NCBI GenBank assembly: GCA_052034625.1
Contig: JBPOII010000006.1
Coordinates: 62,001-126,000, forward strand
Direction: 5' to 3'
Source of the DNA: JAVBLP01 sp052034625
Lineage (GTDB): Bacteria > Elusimicrobiota > Endomicrobiia > Endomicrobiales > Endomicrobiaceae
DNA length: 64,000 nucleotides
This document shows positions 34,000 to 43,370 of the stretch, in pieces (the stretch's first letter is position 1; the number at the start of each line of letters is the position of its first letter). The notes beneath the pieces were generated by a model. That model saw nothing but the letters and a program-made list of their open reading frames with translations. It was not told the DNA's origin and searched no databases. A program made the translations under genes and the position numbers.

Positions 34000-35070
34000 T
34001 TAAAGGATAAGCATAGAATCACCATATGAGAAAAATCTGTATTTTTCACGCACGGCTTCACTATAAGCTTTAAGCATTAACTCTCTTGAAGCAAATGCAC
34101 TTGCCATCATAAGAGGTGTTGATTTTGGAAGGTGTAGATTTGTTATAAGGGTATTAATTATCTTAAATTCATACCCGGGATAAATAAAAATTGATGTTTC
34201 TCCATAAAATTCCCTAATAAGAGTTTTTCCATTTTCTTCATATCCTGCAAGAAAAGCGAGAGATTCAAGTGCTCTTGTGGAAGTAGTGCCAACGGCAGCA
34301 ACTTTTTTACCGGATCTTATCGCAGTATTGATCATTTCCGTATTTTTTGCATCTATGGAAAACTTTTCCGACATCATATTATGTTTATCAATGTCATTTG
34401 CTATTATTGGTTTAAAAGTCCCCCATCCGACATGAAGAGTAAGAGAAGCAATATTAACTCCTTTATTTTTTAGCCCGGCAATTACTTCATCAGTAAAATG
34501 CAGTCCTGCCGTAGGAGCGGCAATAGCTCCCGGGTTTTGTGCATAAACTGTCTGATATCTTTCTCTGTCCAAATCCGAAAGCTCATCTGCAAGCTCGCCC
34601 TTACGATTGATATAAGGCGGTAAAGGCATCAATGCATATTTTTGCAAAAAATCCTGAATACCTGTTTTATTAAACCTTACTATAACTTCACCCAAATCAG
34701 TTTTTGAAACAACTTCGCATTCATAGCCTTCTTGAAAATAAATTTTTTTGCCTATATCCAAAAAAGGCTTCATCAGCACTTTATATTGGCTGTCTGCATG
34801 ACACGGGTCAAGAAATAGAAGTTCTACTTTTCCTCCTGTGCTTTTTTTACCAAAAAGTCTTGAAGGAACAACTTTTGTCGTATTTATGACAAGGGTGTCG
34901 CCTTCATTAAAATATTCAGATATATCATGAAAAATTTTATGACTGAATGATTTGCTTTTACGGTCAACAACAAAAAGCTTTGAACTCTGTCTGTTCTCGA
35001 CCGGTTTCTGTGCTATAAGTTCAGCAGGAATATCATAATCATAATTGGATAATATTTTATCTGGATTCAT
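34000..35070 (-). CDS. queA: S-adenosylmethionine:tRNA ribosyltransferase-isomerase QueA
   Basis: 356 residues. It makes epoxyqueuosine by transferring the ribosyl of SAM to preQ1-tRNA. YDIPAELIAQKPVENRQSSKL near the start, DTLVINTTKVVPSRLFG, AAPTAGLHFTDEV, SLTLHVGWGTFKPI and HLPKSTPLMM are the family signatures. The length is standard. The start shares the TAATG junction with the SpoIID gene stop. It lies 50 bp before HD paralog 1. Confidence 0.97.
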   Translation of the reverse strand: MNPDKILSNYDYDIPAELIAQKPVENRQSSKLFVVDRKSKSFSHKIFHDISEYFNEGDTLVINTTKVVPSRLFGKKSTGGKVELLFLDPCHADSQYKVLMKPFLDIGKKIYFQEGYECEVVSKTDLGEVIVRFNKTGIQDFLQKYALMPLPPYINRKGELADELSDLDRERYQTVYAQNPGAIAAPTAGLHFTDEVIAGLKNKGVNIASLTLHVGWGTFKPIIANDIDKHNMMSEKFSIDAKNTEMINTAIRSGKKVAAVGTTSTRALESLAFLAGYEENGKTLIREFYGETSIFIYPGYEFKIINTLITNLHLPKSTPLMMASAFASRELMLKAYSEAVREKYRFFSYGDSMLIL

Positions 35071-36200
35071 TATTTATAATTGACCTTTTCAAGATTTGTT
35101 TTAGGATAGTAATGTTGCAGGATCTGTTTATATTTTTTACCGCTGTCTGCCATACCTTTTGCACCCCACTGGCACAGTCCGACCTTATGTCCCCACCCTT
35201 TGCCTTTAAATACAAATTTATCCCCATCTTTTTTTATGCTGTCAAAAGTCGTACTTCTTATCTGCCAAGCATCAACAGCAAGACGGAATTTATAGGCATT
35301 AACGGTAAGAGAGCCTTTAGCATGATTTATCTCAATCTCTTTTGCTGAACCCGCCGGTGTAGTACCTTTAACTTTTATTGATTTTATTTTTCCTATATTG
35401 TATGACGCAAATTTTTCGCGTATGATTTTTTCATCCATCACTTTTTCCCAATTCGCATGAGGTGCCTGGGAACAATAACCGCATTTTACGCCAGCAAGAT
35501 ATTCCGGCGTTGCCCCCGTCCAATTCCAAACATATTTTGGATCTTCCGTACGTCCTCCGCAATTAGCGTGAAAAACAGTTTGTGCAAGTTTATCATTATA
35601 TGTAAGCACTTCTCCTTTTGTGGCAGAAACGGCCTTATTACAACTAAGAGCTTCTATGCCCGCCCCTCCATAAACCTGGCAATGAGTGGTGGAACACATA
35701 TCAAAACCCTGGCTTGAATGTTTATTAAAATTTGCAAGCGTATAAGTTCTGCTGATAACGGACTGTGCTTTAAGTGATTCTATATGCCATCCCGGACTTG
35801 CTTCTTTAGGCAGAACTCCTTTTATATAATCTTCTATAGATACAACATTAATAATATTTATCTTGTTTTTTCCGGCTTTATCTACTATCAGATAACCTCG
35901 ATAAGGTTTTTTATTTGCAAACAGTATACCTTTTGAACTCTCGATCTTTACAGGCATAGCGATTTTATGTCCGCCCATCAAGAGACTGCCTTCAAGATAA
36001 GAAAGTTTTACCATGCCTTTGCTTAAATTAAACTTTCTTTTATTGGCATCAACAATTGTAAAGCCGTCAGTAGCGGCGGCAATAAAAGAGTCCGCATCCA
36101 AAATTATTCCGACTCTGATACTTTGTTTTATAGGTTCAAGAGCATATGAATATTGAACAAAAAACAGCATTGATATTATAATGGAAAAAAATCTCTTCAA
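35070..36200 (-). CDS. SpoIID/LytB-domain exported protein
   Basis: 376 residues with a signal peptide (MKRFFSIIISMLFFVQYSYA). The SpoIID domain spans about 120-350: NVVSIEDYIKGVLPKEASPGW, LKAQSVISRTYTLANF, HCQVYGG, FHANCGGRTED and GKGWGHKVGLCQWGAKGMA. SpoIID-type enzymes cleave peptidoglycan glycan strands that lack stem peptides. The family is found in non-sporulating Gram-negatives too, so its presence does not imply sporulation. It lies between queH and queA. Confidence 0.93.
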   Translation of the reverse strand: MKRFFSIIISMLFFVQYSYALEPIKQSIRVGIILDADSFIAAATDGFTIVDANKRKFNLSKGMVKLSYLEGSLLMGGHKIAMPVKIESSKGILFANKKPYRGYLIVDKAGKNKINIINVVSIEDYIKGVLPKEASPGWHIESLKAQSVISRTYTLANFNKHSSQGFDMCSTTHCQVYGGAGIEALSCNKAVSATKGEVLTYNDKLAQTVFHANCGGRTEDPKYVWNWTGATPEYLAGVKCGYCSQAPHANWEKVMDEKIIREKFASYNIGKIKSIKVKGTTPAGSAKEIEINHAKGSLTVNAYKFRLAVDAWQIRSTTFDSIKKDGDKFVFKGKGWGHKVGLCQWGAKGMADSGKKYKQILQHYYPKTNLEKVNYK

Positions 36201-36243
36201 TATCTTCTCCTGATATATTACAAAAATTTAAAATCACTGTGAT

Positions 36244-36777
36244 CTATTTTTTATCAGCCGGAAATCTCTCATTATAAGATTTTCGGCAAGCACAGTATTT
36301 TTGGATATAATATCCTTTTTTTCTTAATGAATTTTTACCTTCATAAAACTTAGGTCTGAAATCACGGTATAAAAACCCGACTCCGTGTATTTTACTGATT
36401 CCTTCCGATATTTCTTTTATAAGATCATGTTTTTGATATGGGCTTGAAAGAAGTGAAGTTGAAAAAAAATCAAAATTATTATTTTTAGCAAAAAGAGCTG
36501 CTTTTTCAAGACGTATACGATAACAATTTTCACAGATTTCAGAACTTTTCGCTCTCCACTTTTCATAATCATATAAAAGCTCTTCTTCATAGAAAGAAAA
36601 ACCTAGCTCCTGCGCATATTTCACGGCAGATTCTCTGCGTTTTTCATATTCCTGTTCATCATAAATATTAGGATTATACCAATAAAAAGAAATATCGAAA
36701 TCTTCATGTAAGAATTCTACGCATGATGCTGAGCACGGGGCACAGCATAAATGAAGTAAAAGTTTTTTCTTCATCAA
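36244..36777 (-). CDS. queH: Epoxyqueuosine reductase QueH
   Basis: 177 residues. It is a non-homologous alternative to QueG for the last step of queuosine synthesis. LLLHLCCAPCSASC at the N-terminus, CENCYRIRLEKAA in the middle and QKYCACRKSYNERF at the end provide the Cys sets that bind the 4Fe-4S cluster and second iron site. FYWYNPNIYDEQEY is also typical. It overlaps ruvB by 4 bp. Together with queA and tgt it indicates active Q34 modification. Confidence 0.93.
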   Translation of the reverse strand: MMKKKLLLHLCCAPCSASCVEFLHEDFDISFYWYNPNIYDEQEYEKRRESAVKYAQELGFSFYEEELLYDYEKWRAKSSEICENCYRIRLEKAALFAKNNNFDFFSTSLLSSPYQKHDLIKEISEGISKIHGVGFLYRDFRPKFYEGKNSLRKKGYYIQKYCACRKSYNERFPADKK

Positions 36778-37796
36778 AAAAGCTCTTTTTGTATATTTTT
36801 AGGAGGAGTAATGCCGATATGTCTATAACCGGCTTCTGTAACCATTCTTCCTCGCGGAGTTCTCACAATAAAGCCCGACTGTATAAGGTAGGGTTCACAC
36901 ACATCAGATATGGTGTCGGGATCTTCTGAAACAGCAACTGCTATAGTATCTATACCTACCGGTCCGCCGCCAAATTTTTCTATCATAGTTTTAAGCAAGA
37001 ACCTATCCATTTTATCAAGTCCGGCATCATCAACTTCAAGAGCATTCAGCGCTTCTTTAGCTACCTTAATAGTTATTTTTCCGCCGCTTACTTCCGCAAA
37101 ATCTCTGACCCTTTTAAGCAGTCTGTTCACTATTCTGGGCGTTCCCCTTGAACGCTTTGCAACTTCTATGCTTGCATCATCATCTATTTGAATATTCATT
37201 ATTAAAGCTGAGCGTTTAACTATATGTACAAGCTCTTTTACTTCATAAAAATCAAGATGTCCGATTATTCCAAATCTGTCTCTTAAAGGGCTGGACAACA
37301 TTCCGGCTCTTGTAGTCGCGCCGACAAGCGTAAATTTCGGAACCGGAAGTTTTATTGTTTTTGCCGAAGGACCCTGGCCTATAATAATATCAAGTTCAAA
37401 ATCTTCCATCACAGGATATAATGATTCTTCCACAAGGTGGTTCATTCTATGGATCTCATCTATAAAAAAAACATCGCCCTCGGAAAGATTAGTAAGAATA
37501 GCTGCAAGATCACCGACCCTTTCAAGCACGGGGCCTGATGTCATACGAAGATTACCGCCCATTTCTTTGGCAATAATATGTGACAGTGTTGTTTTTCCAA
37601 GTCCCGGGGGAGCATAGAATAGGCAATGATCTAAAGCTTCCTGTCTTTTTTTTGCTGCTTCAATAAAAACCTTAAGATTCTCTTTAAGTTTATCCTGCCC
37701 AATAAATTCATCGAGTGATGACGGCCTTAAAGTGTTTTCTATTCTGTCTTCTTCGGTTAGTTTTGAAGCTTCAACAAGCCTTTCCATTTCATCCAT
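36774..37796 (-). CDS. ruvB: Holliday junction DNA helicase RuvB
   Basis: 340 residues. RPSSLDEFIGQDKLKENL, Walker A APPGLGKTTLSHIIA, Walker B FIDEIHRMN, sensor GATTRAGMLSSPLRDRFG and the C-terminal winged helix GGGPVGIDTIA...RTPRGRM are all present. It drives branch migration with RuvA. Gene order is ruvC-ruvA-ruvB. Confidence 0.98.
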   Translation of the reverse strand: MDEMERLVEASKLTEEDRIENTLRPSSLDEFIGQDKLKENLKVFIEAAKKRQEALDHCLFYAPPGLGKTTLSHIIAKEMGGNLRMTSGPVLERVGDLAAILTNLSEGDVFFIDEIHRMNHLVEESLYPVMEDFELDIIIGQGPSAKTIKLPVPKFTLVGATTRAGMLSSPLRDRFGIIGHLDFYEVKELVHIVKRSALIMNIQIDDDASIEVAKRSRGTPRIVNRLLKRVRDFAEVSGGKITIKVAKEALNALEVDDAGLDKMDRFLLKTMIEKFGGGPVGIDTIAVAVSEDPDTISDVCEPYLIQSGFIVRTPRGRMVTEAGYRHIGITPPKNIQKELF

Positions 37797-37804
37797 ATCT
37801 TATC

Positions 37805-38422
37805 CTATATGTTTTTTAATGAACTTTTTATTAACTCTTCAAGCGTCGCATTTTCATTGTTTTCATATGCTTTATTTACCGCATTTCTTGCCTGAGTTTC
37901 TCTATAACCTAATGCGATGAGTCCTGCTACAGCTTCAGCAATTACAGCATTATCGGTATCAGCAGAAACACCGGTCCATTTTTCCTTTCCTAAAACGCTT
38001 ACAGAAGCAATTTTATCTTTTAACGAAGCTATCAGTTTCTCTGAAGTTTTTTTCGTAAAACCGAAAATACTGCTAAGCATTGAAACATTTTTAGTCATAA
38101 CCGCAGTTTTAAAATCAGCAAATGATTTCGATATTTTGTCGGTATATTCCATTGCTTTTTTTGCGCCTGTTCCGGGAACTTCATCTTTTATAAGAAGATA
38201 CATATCTCTCTCCTCTCTTGTAATAAATCCATAAAGAGAGATCACGCCTCCGTACATTCCGGCTGCAGCTTCTACTATATATAATTTTACTGAATGACCG
38301 CTGGTAGGCAGTTTTTCAAATGTGGAAACGGGAACTGCCACTTTATAGCCTATACCGTTAACATCTATTACAATACTGTTAATTTCTTTTGATTCAAGAG
38401 TTCCATTTAAATAATCTATCAT
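37805..38422 (-). CDS. ruvA: Holliday junction DNA helicase subunit RuvA (divergent)
   Basis: 205 residues. The OB-fold begins MIDYLNGTLESKEINSIVID with NGIGYKVAVP, and the C-terminal RuvB-contact domain is AVAGLIALGYRETQARNAV. The two helix-hairpin-helix motifs are altered: VPGTGAKKAMEY and SIFGFTKKTSEKL replace the usual xxGxGxKTA and GVGKKTAE forms. Position between ruvC (4-bp overlap) and ruvB and full domain layout make the assignment safe. Confidence 0.95.
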   Translation of the reverse strand: MIDYLNGTLESKEINSIVIDVNGIGYKVAVPVSTFEKLPTSGHSVKLYIVEAAAGMYGGVISLYGFITREERDMYLLIKDEVPGTGAKKAMEYTDKISKSFADFKTAVMTKNVSMLSSIFGFTKKTSEKLIASLKDKIASVSVLGKEKWTGVSADTDNAVIAEAVAGLIALGYRETQARNAVNKAYENNENATLEELIKSSLKNI

Positions 38423-38916
38423 TTTTGAAGTCCCAATTTATTAAATTTATGAGAATTAATATGGCACATCGCTATAGCTAAGGCATCTGCTGCATCGTCG
38501 GGTTTCGGTATCTCTTTAAGCCTAAGCATAGTTTTTACCATATGCTGCATCTGATATTTATCTGCTGAACCATACCCTGTCAAAGAGATTTTTATCGTCC
38601 TTGGATTATATTCAAATAAAGGAATATTGTTCATTGCAATAGTCAGAACAATTGCTCCTCTTGCCTGCCCTATCAGAGCTACAGCGGCAGATTTTTTCAA
38701 AAAGAAAAGCTGCTCAATTGAAGCAACTTCAGGCTTATAAAGATCTATAAGTTTCTGAAGTTCTTTGTTTATTATATGTAATCTCTCCGATAATGTTGCG
38801 GTTGGTTTTGTGCGTATGCAGCCATATTGAACGGGAACGATCTTATCTCGGCTTTGGGATTCAACAATACCCCAACCCGTAAGTGAAAGCCCTGGATCAA
38901 TACCTAAAACTATCAC
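38419..38916 (-). CDS. ruvC: Crossover junction endodeoxyribonuclease RuvC
   Basis: 165 residues. The acidic catalytic residues are visible: VLGIDPGLSLTGWG (Asp6), SIEQLFF (Glu) and KPDDAADALAIA (Asp pair). It resolves Holliday junctions made mobile by RuvAB. It starts directly after the yebC stop. Confidence 0.97.
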   Translation of the reverse strand: MIVLGIDPGLSLTGWGIVESQSRDKIVPVQYGCIRTKPTATLSERLHIINKELQKLIDLYKPEVASIEQLFFLKKSAAVALIGQARGAIVLTIAMNNIPLFEYNPRTIKISLTGYGSADKYQMQHMVKTMLRLKEIPKPDDAADALAIAMCHINSHKFNKLGLQK

Positions 38917-39672
38917 TTAATCTCCGAGGTTTTCCATATCTTCCTGAGATATATCAAAGTTCGCATATACATTTTTAACATCGTCATGTTCTTCCAGTGC
39001 ATCCATAAGCTTTAACATACTCTTCGCATCATCACCGGTAAGTTTTATATAAGTCTGCGGGATCATTGAAATCTCAGAAGTCGTTACGGTAATATTCTTT
39101 TCTTTTAGAGTATTTTTTACTGTTTCAAGATCGCTTATCGCTGTATAAATCTCATAAATATCGCTGTCTGATTCGCTTTTAAAATCATCTGCCCCGGCTT
39201 CTAAAGCAATATTCATAAGAGTTTCTTCATCAGCCGCAGATTTCTCAACCTCTATATAACCTTTTCTGTCAAACATCCAGCCTACACAACCCGTTTCGCC
39301 GAGATTACCTGAATGACTTGAGAACATTTTTCTGATCTCAGATGCTGTTCTGTTTTTATTATCGGTTGTTACTTCAACTATAAGTGCAACACCCGCAGGA
39401 CCATAACCTTCATAAACTATCTCTTCATAAACTGCTCCCGGGATCTCACCGGTTCCTCTTTGAATAGCTTTCTTTATATTATCCTGAGGCATATTAGCTT
39501 CTTTAGCATCTTCAATAGCCTTTCTTAAACGTGCATTGTTTTCAACCAAAGCACCGCCTTCTTTGGTGGCTACTACAATTTCTCTGATAATTTTCGTAAA
39601 GATTTTTCCTTTCTTTGCATCCGTTGCCGCTTTTTTGTGTTTAATACTTGCCCATTTATTATGACCTGACAT
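38917..39672 (-). CDS. YebC/PmpR family protein
   Basis: 251 residues. MSGHNKWASIKHKKAATDAKK at the start, AIQRGTGEIPGAVYEEIVYEGYGP and GNLGETGCVGWMFDRKG are the family signatures. Members were named as transcription regulators of ruvC-linked loci; some act in translation of difficult sequences. The gene immediately precedes ruvC, the classical position. A promoter candidate overlaps the end of the gene upstream. Confidence 0.95.
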   Translation of the reverse strand: MSGHNKWASIKHKKAATDAKKGKIFTKIIREIVVATKEGGALVENNARLRKAIEDAKEANMPQDNIKKAIQRGTGEIPGAVYEEIVYEGYGPAGVALIVEVTTDNKNRTASEIRKMFSSHSGNLGETGCVGWMFDRKGYIEVEKSAADEETLMNIALEAGADDFKSESDSDIYEIYTAISDLETVKNTLKEKNITVTTSEISMIPQTYIKLTGDDAKSMLKLMDALEEHDDVKNVYANFDISQEDMENLGD

Positions 39673-39692
39673 AACTGAACTCCTATATAAAT

Positions 39693-39722
39693 TTTATATC
39701 TTTTATAATATTACAATGTAAA
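39693..39722 (-). promoter_or_regulatory. Predicted promoter for the yebC-ruvCAB-que-sec operon
   Basis: On the minus strand, TTTACA (39717-39722), 18-bp spacer and TATAAA (39693-39698), overlapping the stop codon of the lipoprotein gene. An SD (TAGGAG) lies before the yebC ATG. Confidence 0.5.
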
Positions 39723-40616
39723 CAATAATTTCCCTTGGCTATATGCCCTTCTCTGAGTCCTTTTTCCTTTTTTGTAAACGTCAATGTATATGGGTGAATC
39801 TGAATTATTATTGCTGAAAATATGTGTTTCTCCGTGCTGTAAATCATCCGAATAATGTATGATCATCTGAATACTTCCGTCTTCATAATACTTTTTTGAC
39901 CGGCCCTCCAGCTTGCCCATAGAATAATTATATTCTGATAAAAGAATACCGTTGGGATCATATTCTTTTTCGAGTCCTTCTTTCTTATTATTCATATATT
40001 CGATTTCTTTTTTTGTTTTTCCGTTTACATAGAACTCTTTATATACGCCGCTCAATTCACCATCATAATACTCAGCTCTTGAGAGTAAAGTTCCACTGTC
40101 TGAATATTTTCTTAATGTTCCATTCAGATCACCGTTTATATAATTTGCTTCTTCCTTAACAATTCCATTAGGATAATATTCTCTGACAGGTCCGTTCAGG
40201 AAACCTGCCTTATAATTTTTGACAAAAGACAAACTTCCGTCGGGAAAATACTCTTTTATGACTCCTTCAAGTTTTCCGGCATTATAATTGAGTTCAGCTG
40301 CAATATTTCCTTCATCGTCATAATACTGAATTATTAAGCCGTCTGGGATTTTTCCTTCAAGAATATAACCGTCACTGCCGTCAAATGTTTCAGTTGCAAA
40401 AACAGTACCTCCGTCAAGAGAAACATATCTATAACCTGTTACAGCTCCGGATTTATCACGTCCGGTCTCTATCTTTTTAGCAGATATTACGGGTTTTGGA
40501 GGCTCAACTGCTATAGGCTCTTCAGTTTCGACTACTTCTTTTGTAGCCGTGGCGCATGAAAACAATACAAATAGTGAAAGGCAAAATACATAAAGGGAGA
40601 TGTTTTTTATATTCAT
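39711..40616 (-). CDS. Lipoprotein with MORN-like/YwqK-type repeats
   Basis: 301 residues. A lipoprotein signal (SLFVLFSCA, Cys about residue 21) is followed by a Glu/Pro-rich linker. From about residue 95 there are about eight repeats of roughly 23 residues of the form G-x-x-x-G-x-x-x-x-Y-x-x-x-G-x-x-x-x-x-x-x-Y (for example KEYFPDGSLSFVKNYKAG, REYYPNGIVKEEANY). These are the beta-hairpin repeats of the MORN/YwqK type. The function is unknown; it is probably anchored in the envelope. It is coupled to atpC by a TAATG overlap, so it is the distal gene of the ATPase operon. Confidence 0.85.
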   Translation of the reverse strand: MNIKNISLYVFCLSLFVLFSCATATKEVVETEEPIAVEPPKPVISAKKIETGRDKSGAVTGYRYVSLDGGTVFATETFDGSDGYILEGKIPDGLIIQYYDDEGNIAAELNYNAGKLEGVIKEYFPDGSLSFVKNYKAGFLNGPVREYYPNGIVKEEANYINGDLNGTLRKYSDSGTLLSRAEYYDGELSGVYKEFYVNGKTKKEIEYMNNKKEGLEKEYDPNGILLSEYNYSMGKLEGRSKKYYEDGSIQMIIHYSDDLQHGETHIFSNNNSDSPIYIDVYKKGKRTQRRAYSQGKLLFTL

Positions 40617-41029
40617 TATTTTTTTATTTTTACCCCCAAATTTGATTTTAGTTCAAAAATAGCTTTTTTTAACTGTGATTCTACTACAGAAAGATCTATT
40701 TTATCTTTTTGCTTTTCTTTCATATCTTTTGCAAGGCGCATAGCCTGTTCTATTTTATGTCTGTTTTCGGCATCGGACGGCATCGCAAATTCAGCAACAA
40801 CATTTACATTATTATTCAATATCTCGACAAAACCGCCAGTTACCATTATTTTTTTCTCGTCTCCGCCGGCATTGATCAATATCTCGCCGCTTACTAATTT
40901 TGTAACAACACTTGAATGTCCCGGCAAAACGGTAATTATGCCTGATGCAGTAGGAAATGTAACTGAAGAAACGCTGCCTTTAAAAGAGCTTCCTTCCGGT
41001 GATAGTATTTCCAACTGTAATTTATTCAT
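40616..41029 (-). CDS. atpC: F1Fo ATP synthase epsilon subunit
   Basis: 137 residues. LQLEILSPEGSSFKGSVSSV and TASGIITVLPGHSSVVTKL are the beta-sandwich signatures, followed by a two-helix C-terminal domain. It is the central-stalk subunit and regulates the F1 motor. 30 bp separate it from atpD. Confidence 0.95.
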   Translation of the reverse strand: MNKLQLEILSPEGSSFKGSVSSVTFPTASGIITVLPGHSSVVTKLVSGEILINAGGDEKKIMVTGGFVEILNNNVNVVAEFAMPSDAENRHKIEQAMRLAKDMKEKQKDKIDLSVVESQLKKAIFELKSNLGVKIKK

Positions 41030-41059
41030 CCTATATCCTTATTTTACTAAATTATATTA

Positions 41060-42523
41060 TTATTTTCCGTTTTTTTGTTTTGCATCGGATTTACTATCAT
41101 CATTGGTTTTAGCCTTCATTTGTTCCGCTTTTGCAATAGCATCATCTATCGTACCTACCATATAGAAAGCCTGTTCCGGAAGATCATCATGTTTTCCTTC
41201 TATGATTTCCTTAAAGCCTCTTATGGTTTCTTCTATTTTTACATAACGGCCTTCAAAGCCCGTAAAAGTTTCAGCCACAAACATAGGCTGTGTCAAAAAT
41301 CTTTGGACTTTTCTTGCTCTTGATACAGTAAGTTTATCTTCATCCGAGAGTTCATCTATGCCTAAAATAGCAATAATATCTTGAAGATCTTTATATTTCT
41401 GCAAGATCTGCTTTACAGACATTGCCACATTATAATGCTCTTCACCTACTGAATTGGGGTCTAAAAGTCTGGATGAAGAAGTAAGCGGGTTGACAGCAGG
41501 GTAAAGCCCCTGTTCCATAATTGCTCTGTCCAGTGTAAGTGTTGCATCAAGATGTGCAAATATAGTCACCGGCGCCGGATCCGTATAATCGTCAGCAGGT
41601 ACATATACAGCCTGAACGGAAGTTACAGAACCTTTATTTGTAGAAGTTATTCTTTCTTCAAGATCCCCCATATCTTTTGCAAGATTAGGCTGATATCCTA
41701 CAGCAGAAGGCATTCTTCCCAAAAGAGAGGAAACCTCGCTGCCTGCCTGAGCAAATCTAAAAATATTATCAATAAACAATAGAACATCTTCGCCTTTTTC
41801 ATCTCTAAAATATTCAGACATAGTAAGTGCGGTCAAAGCAACTCTCATTCTGTTTCCGGGAGGTTCATTCATTTGTCCGAATACAAGAACAGTTTTATCC
41901 AAAACTTTTGACTCTTCCATTTCCATCCACAAGTCTGTACCTTCTCTTGTTCTTTCGCCGACACCTGCAAAAACCGAATGACCTTTATGTACTGTTGCTA
42001 TATTTCTTATAAGTTCTTTTACAATAACGGTTTTACCTACTCCGGCTCCGCCGAATATCCCTATCTTACCGCCTTTTGTAAAAGGTGATATTAAGTCTAT
42101 TACTTTTAAACCTGTTTCTAGCATCTCCGGAGTCGTTTTAAGATCGACAAAATCGGGAGATTTTCTGTGTATCGGATATCTTTCAACTGAAGCATCTATA
42201 GGACCTAAAGCATCTGTCGGCTGCCCCAAAACATTAAATATCCTGCCGAGAGTTTTCTCGCCGACCGGAACTTTTATAGGAGCATAAGTCCTTACGGCTT
42301 TCATACCTCTTTTCAATCCGTCGGTAGAACCCATAGCAATAGTTCTTACTTCAGAATTTTCCATCTCGAACATAGTTTCAAGAACAAGATCGGTTCCATC
42401 AGGCATTTTTAAAACCAATGCTTCATAGATTTCCGGGACTTTGCCTTCAAATTTGAAGTCAACTACCGCTCCCTGAACTCTTATTACCGTCCCCTGTTCA
42501 TTTTTGTTTTCATTTTTTCCCAT
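41060..42523 (-). CDS. atpD: F1Fo ATP synthase beta subunit
   Basis: 487 residues from the ATG at 42523, which has an AGGGAA SD; an in-frame TTG nine codons upstream overlaps atpG and is less likely. Walker A is IFGGAGVGKTVIVKEL, Walker B is VLLFIDNIFRFAQAG, and GERTREGTDLWMEM and PALDP-like SRLLDPNSVG are conserved. A Lys/Asp-rich tail (DDSKSDAKQKNGK) extends beyond the usual end. It is the catalytic subunit. Confidence 0.98.
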   Translation of the reverse strand: MGKNENKNEQGTVIRVQGAVVDFKFEGKVPEIYEALVLKMPDGTDLVLETMFEMENSEVRTIAMGSTDGLKRGMKAVRTYAPIKVPVGEKTLGRIFNVLGQPTDALGPIDASVERYPIHRKSPDFVDLKTTPEMLETGLKVIDLISPFTKGGKIGIFGGAGVGKTVIVKELIRNIATVHKGHSVFAGVGERTREGTDLWMEMEESKVLDKTVLVFGQMNEPPGNRMRVALTALTMSEYFRDEKGEDVLLFIDNIFRFAQAGSEVSSLLGRMPSAVGYQPNLAKDMGDLEERITSTNKGSVTSVQAVYVPADDYTDPAPVTIFAHLDATLTLDRAIMEQGLYPAVNPLTSSSRLLDPNSVGEEHYNVAMSVKQILQKYKDLQDIIAILGIDELSDEDKLTVSRARKVQRFLTQPMFVAETFTGFEGRYVKIEETIRGFKEIIEGKHDDLPEQAFYMVGTIDDAIAKAEQMKAKTNDDSKSDAKQKNGK

Positions 42524-42524
42524 T

Positions 42525-43370
42525 TTACATTCCCTGTTGCCCGTTAGCAAGATCTAACAATTCATTTGTAATCTTTTCCTGCCTGGACCTATTATAAATA
42601 TTAGTTAAAGAAAGCGTGATTTCATTTGCATTTTCTTTTGCATTATTCATCGCTGTCATTCTTGCCGCCTGCTCGGAAGCATATGCATTCATTAAAGCGC
42701 TGTAAAACACAACTTCAAGATAATACGGCAATATGTCTTTGAGAACCTGATCAGAAGAAGGTTCAAAAATATAATCTATTCCTATATCTACAAAATCTTT
42801 ATCCTGTTTTATCGGAAAAATCTCCTCAATGACAGGCTCCTGCACAAGCATATTCTTAAATTCCGTATAAACTAAAACTACGGAAGTAACTTCTCCGGCA
42901 AGATAAAACTTTTTGGCTATATCTATCATAGGATATATATCGTAATATTTAGGAAAAGTAGTGCCCATATTAAAAGATGCTAAAGTATTATAATTCTGTT
43001 TGGCGACATTATTGATCGCTTTTTTGCCTATTGCAACGACATAATCATCTTTTCCAACGATTTCCTGCAGTTTTTTCATTAAATTCACTACAAGTCCGCC
43101 TGCAAGACCTTTATCAGGAGAAATCACATAAATAAGCTTTTTGCCTTCTCTTTTTTTAGAGAACATTGTGATCATTTCCGCAAGATCTTTATCAGTAAGG
43201 ATCTTTTGGACCATATACATTATTTTTTTAGCATAAGGATTATGATTCTCAACCAAAGTCTGCGCCTTGCGTATTTTAGACGCGGCGATCATTTCCATAG
43301 CCTTGGTTATCTGTGCTATGCTTTGTGATGTCTTTATTCTTTTTTTAAGCTGTTGCAGATTTTGTGCCAT
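42525..43370 (-). CDS. atpG: F1Fo ATP synthase gamma subunit
   Basis: 281 residues. The N-terminal coiled helix (LKKRIKTSQSIAQITKAMEMIAASKIRKA) and the C-terminal helix (ASEQAARMTAMNNAKENANEI) form the rotor shaft. The stop lies 1 bp before the atpD ATG. Confidence 0.97.
   Translation of the reverse strand: MAQNLQQLKKRIKTSQSIAQITKAMEMIAASKIRKAQTLVENHNPYAKKIMYMVQKILTDKDLAEMITMFSKKREGKKLIYVISPDKGLAGGLVVNLMKKLQEIVGKDDYVVAIGKKAINNVAKQNYNTLASFNMGTTFPKYYDIYPMIDIAKKFYLAGEVTSVVLVYTEFKNMLVQEPVIEEIFPIKQDKDFVDIGIDYIFEPSSDQVLKDILPYYLEVVFYSALMNAYASEQAARMTAMNNAKENANEITLSLTNIYNRSRQEKITNELLDLANGQQGM

Noticed and set aside
35070..36200. Sporulation, suggested by a SpoIID gene
   Set aside because: SpoIID/LytB-domain proteins occur in non-sporulating Gram-negatives, and no other sporulation gene is present.
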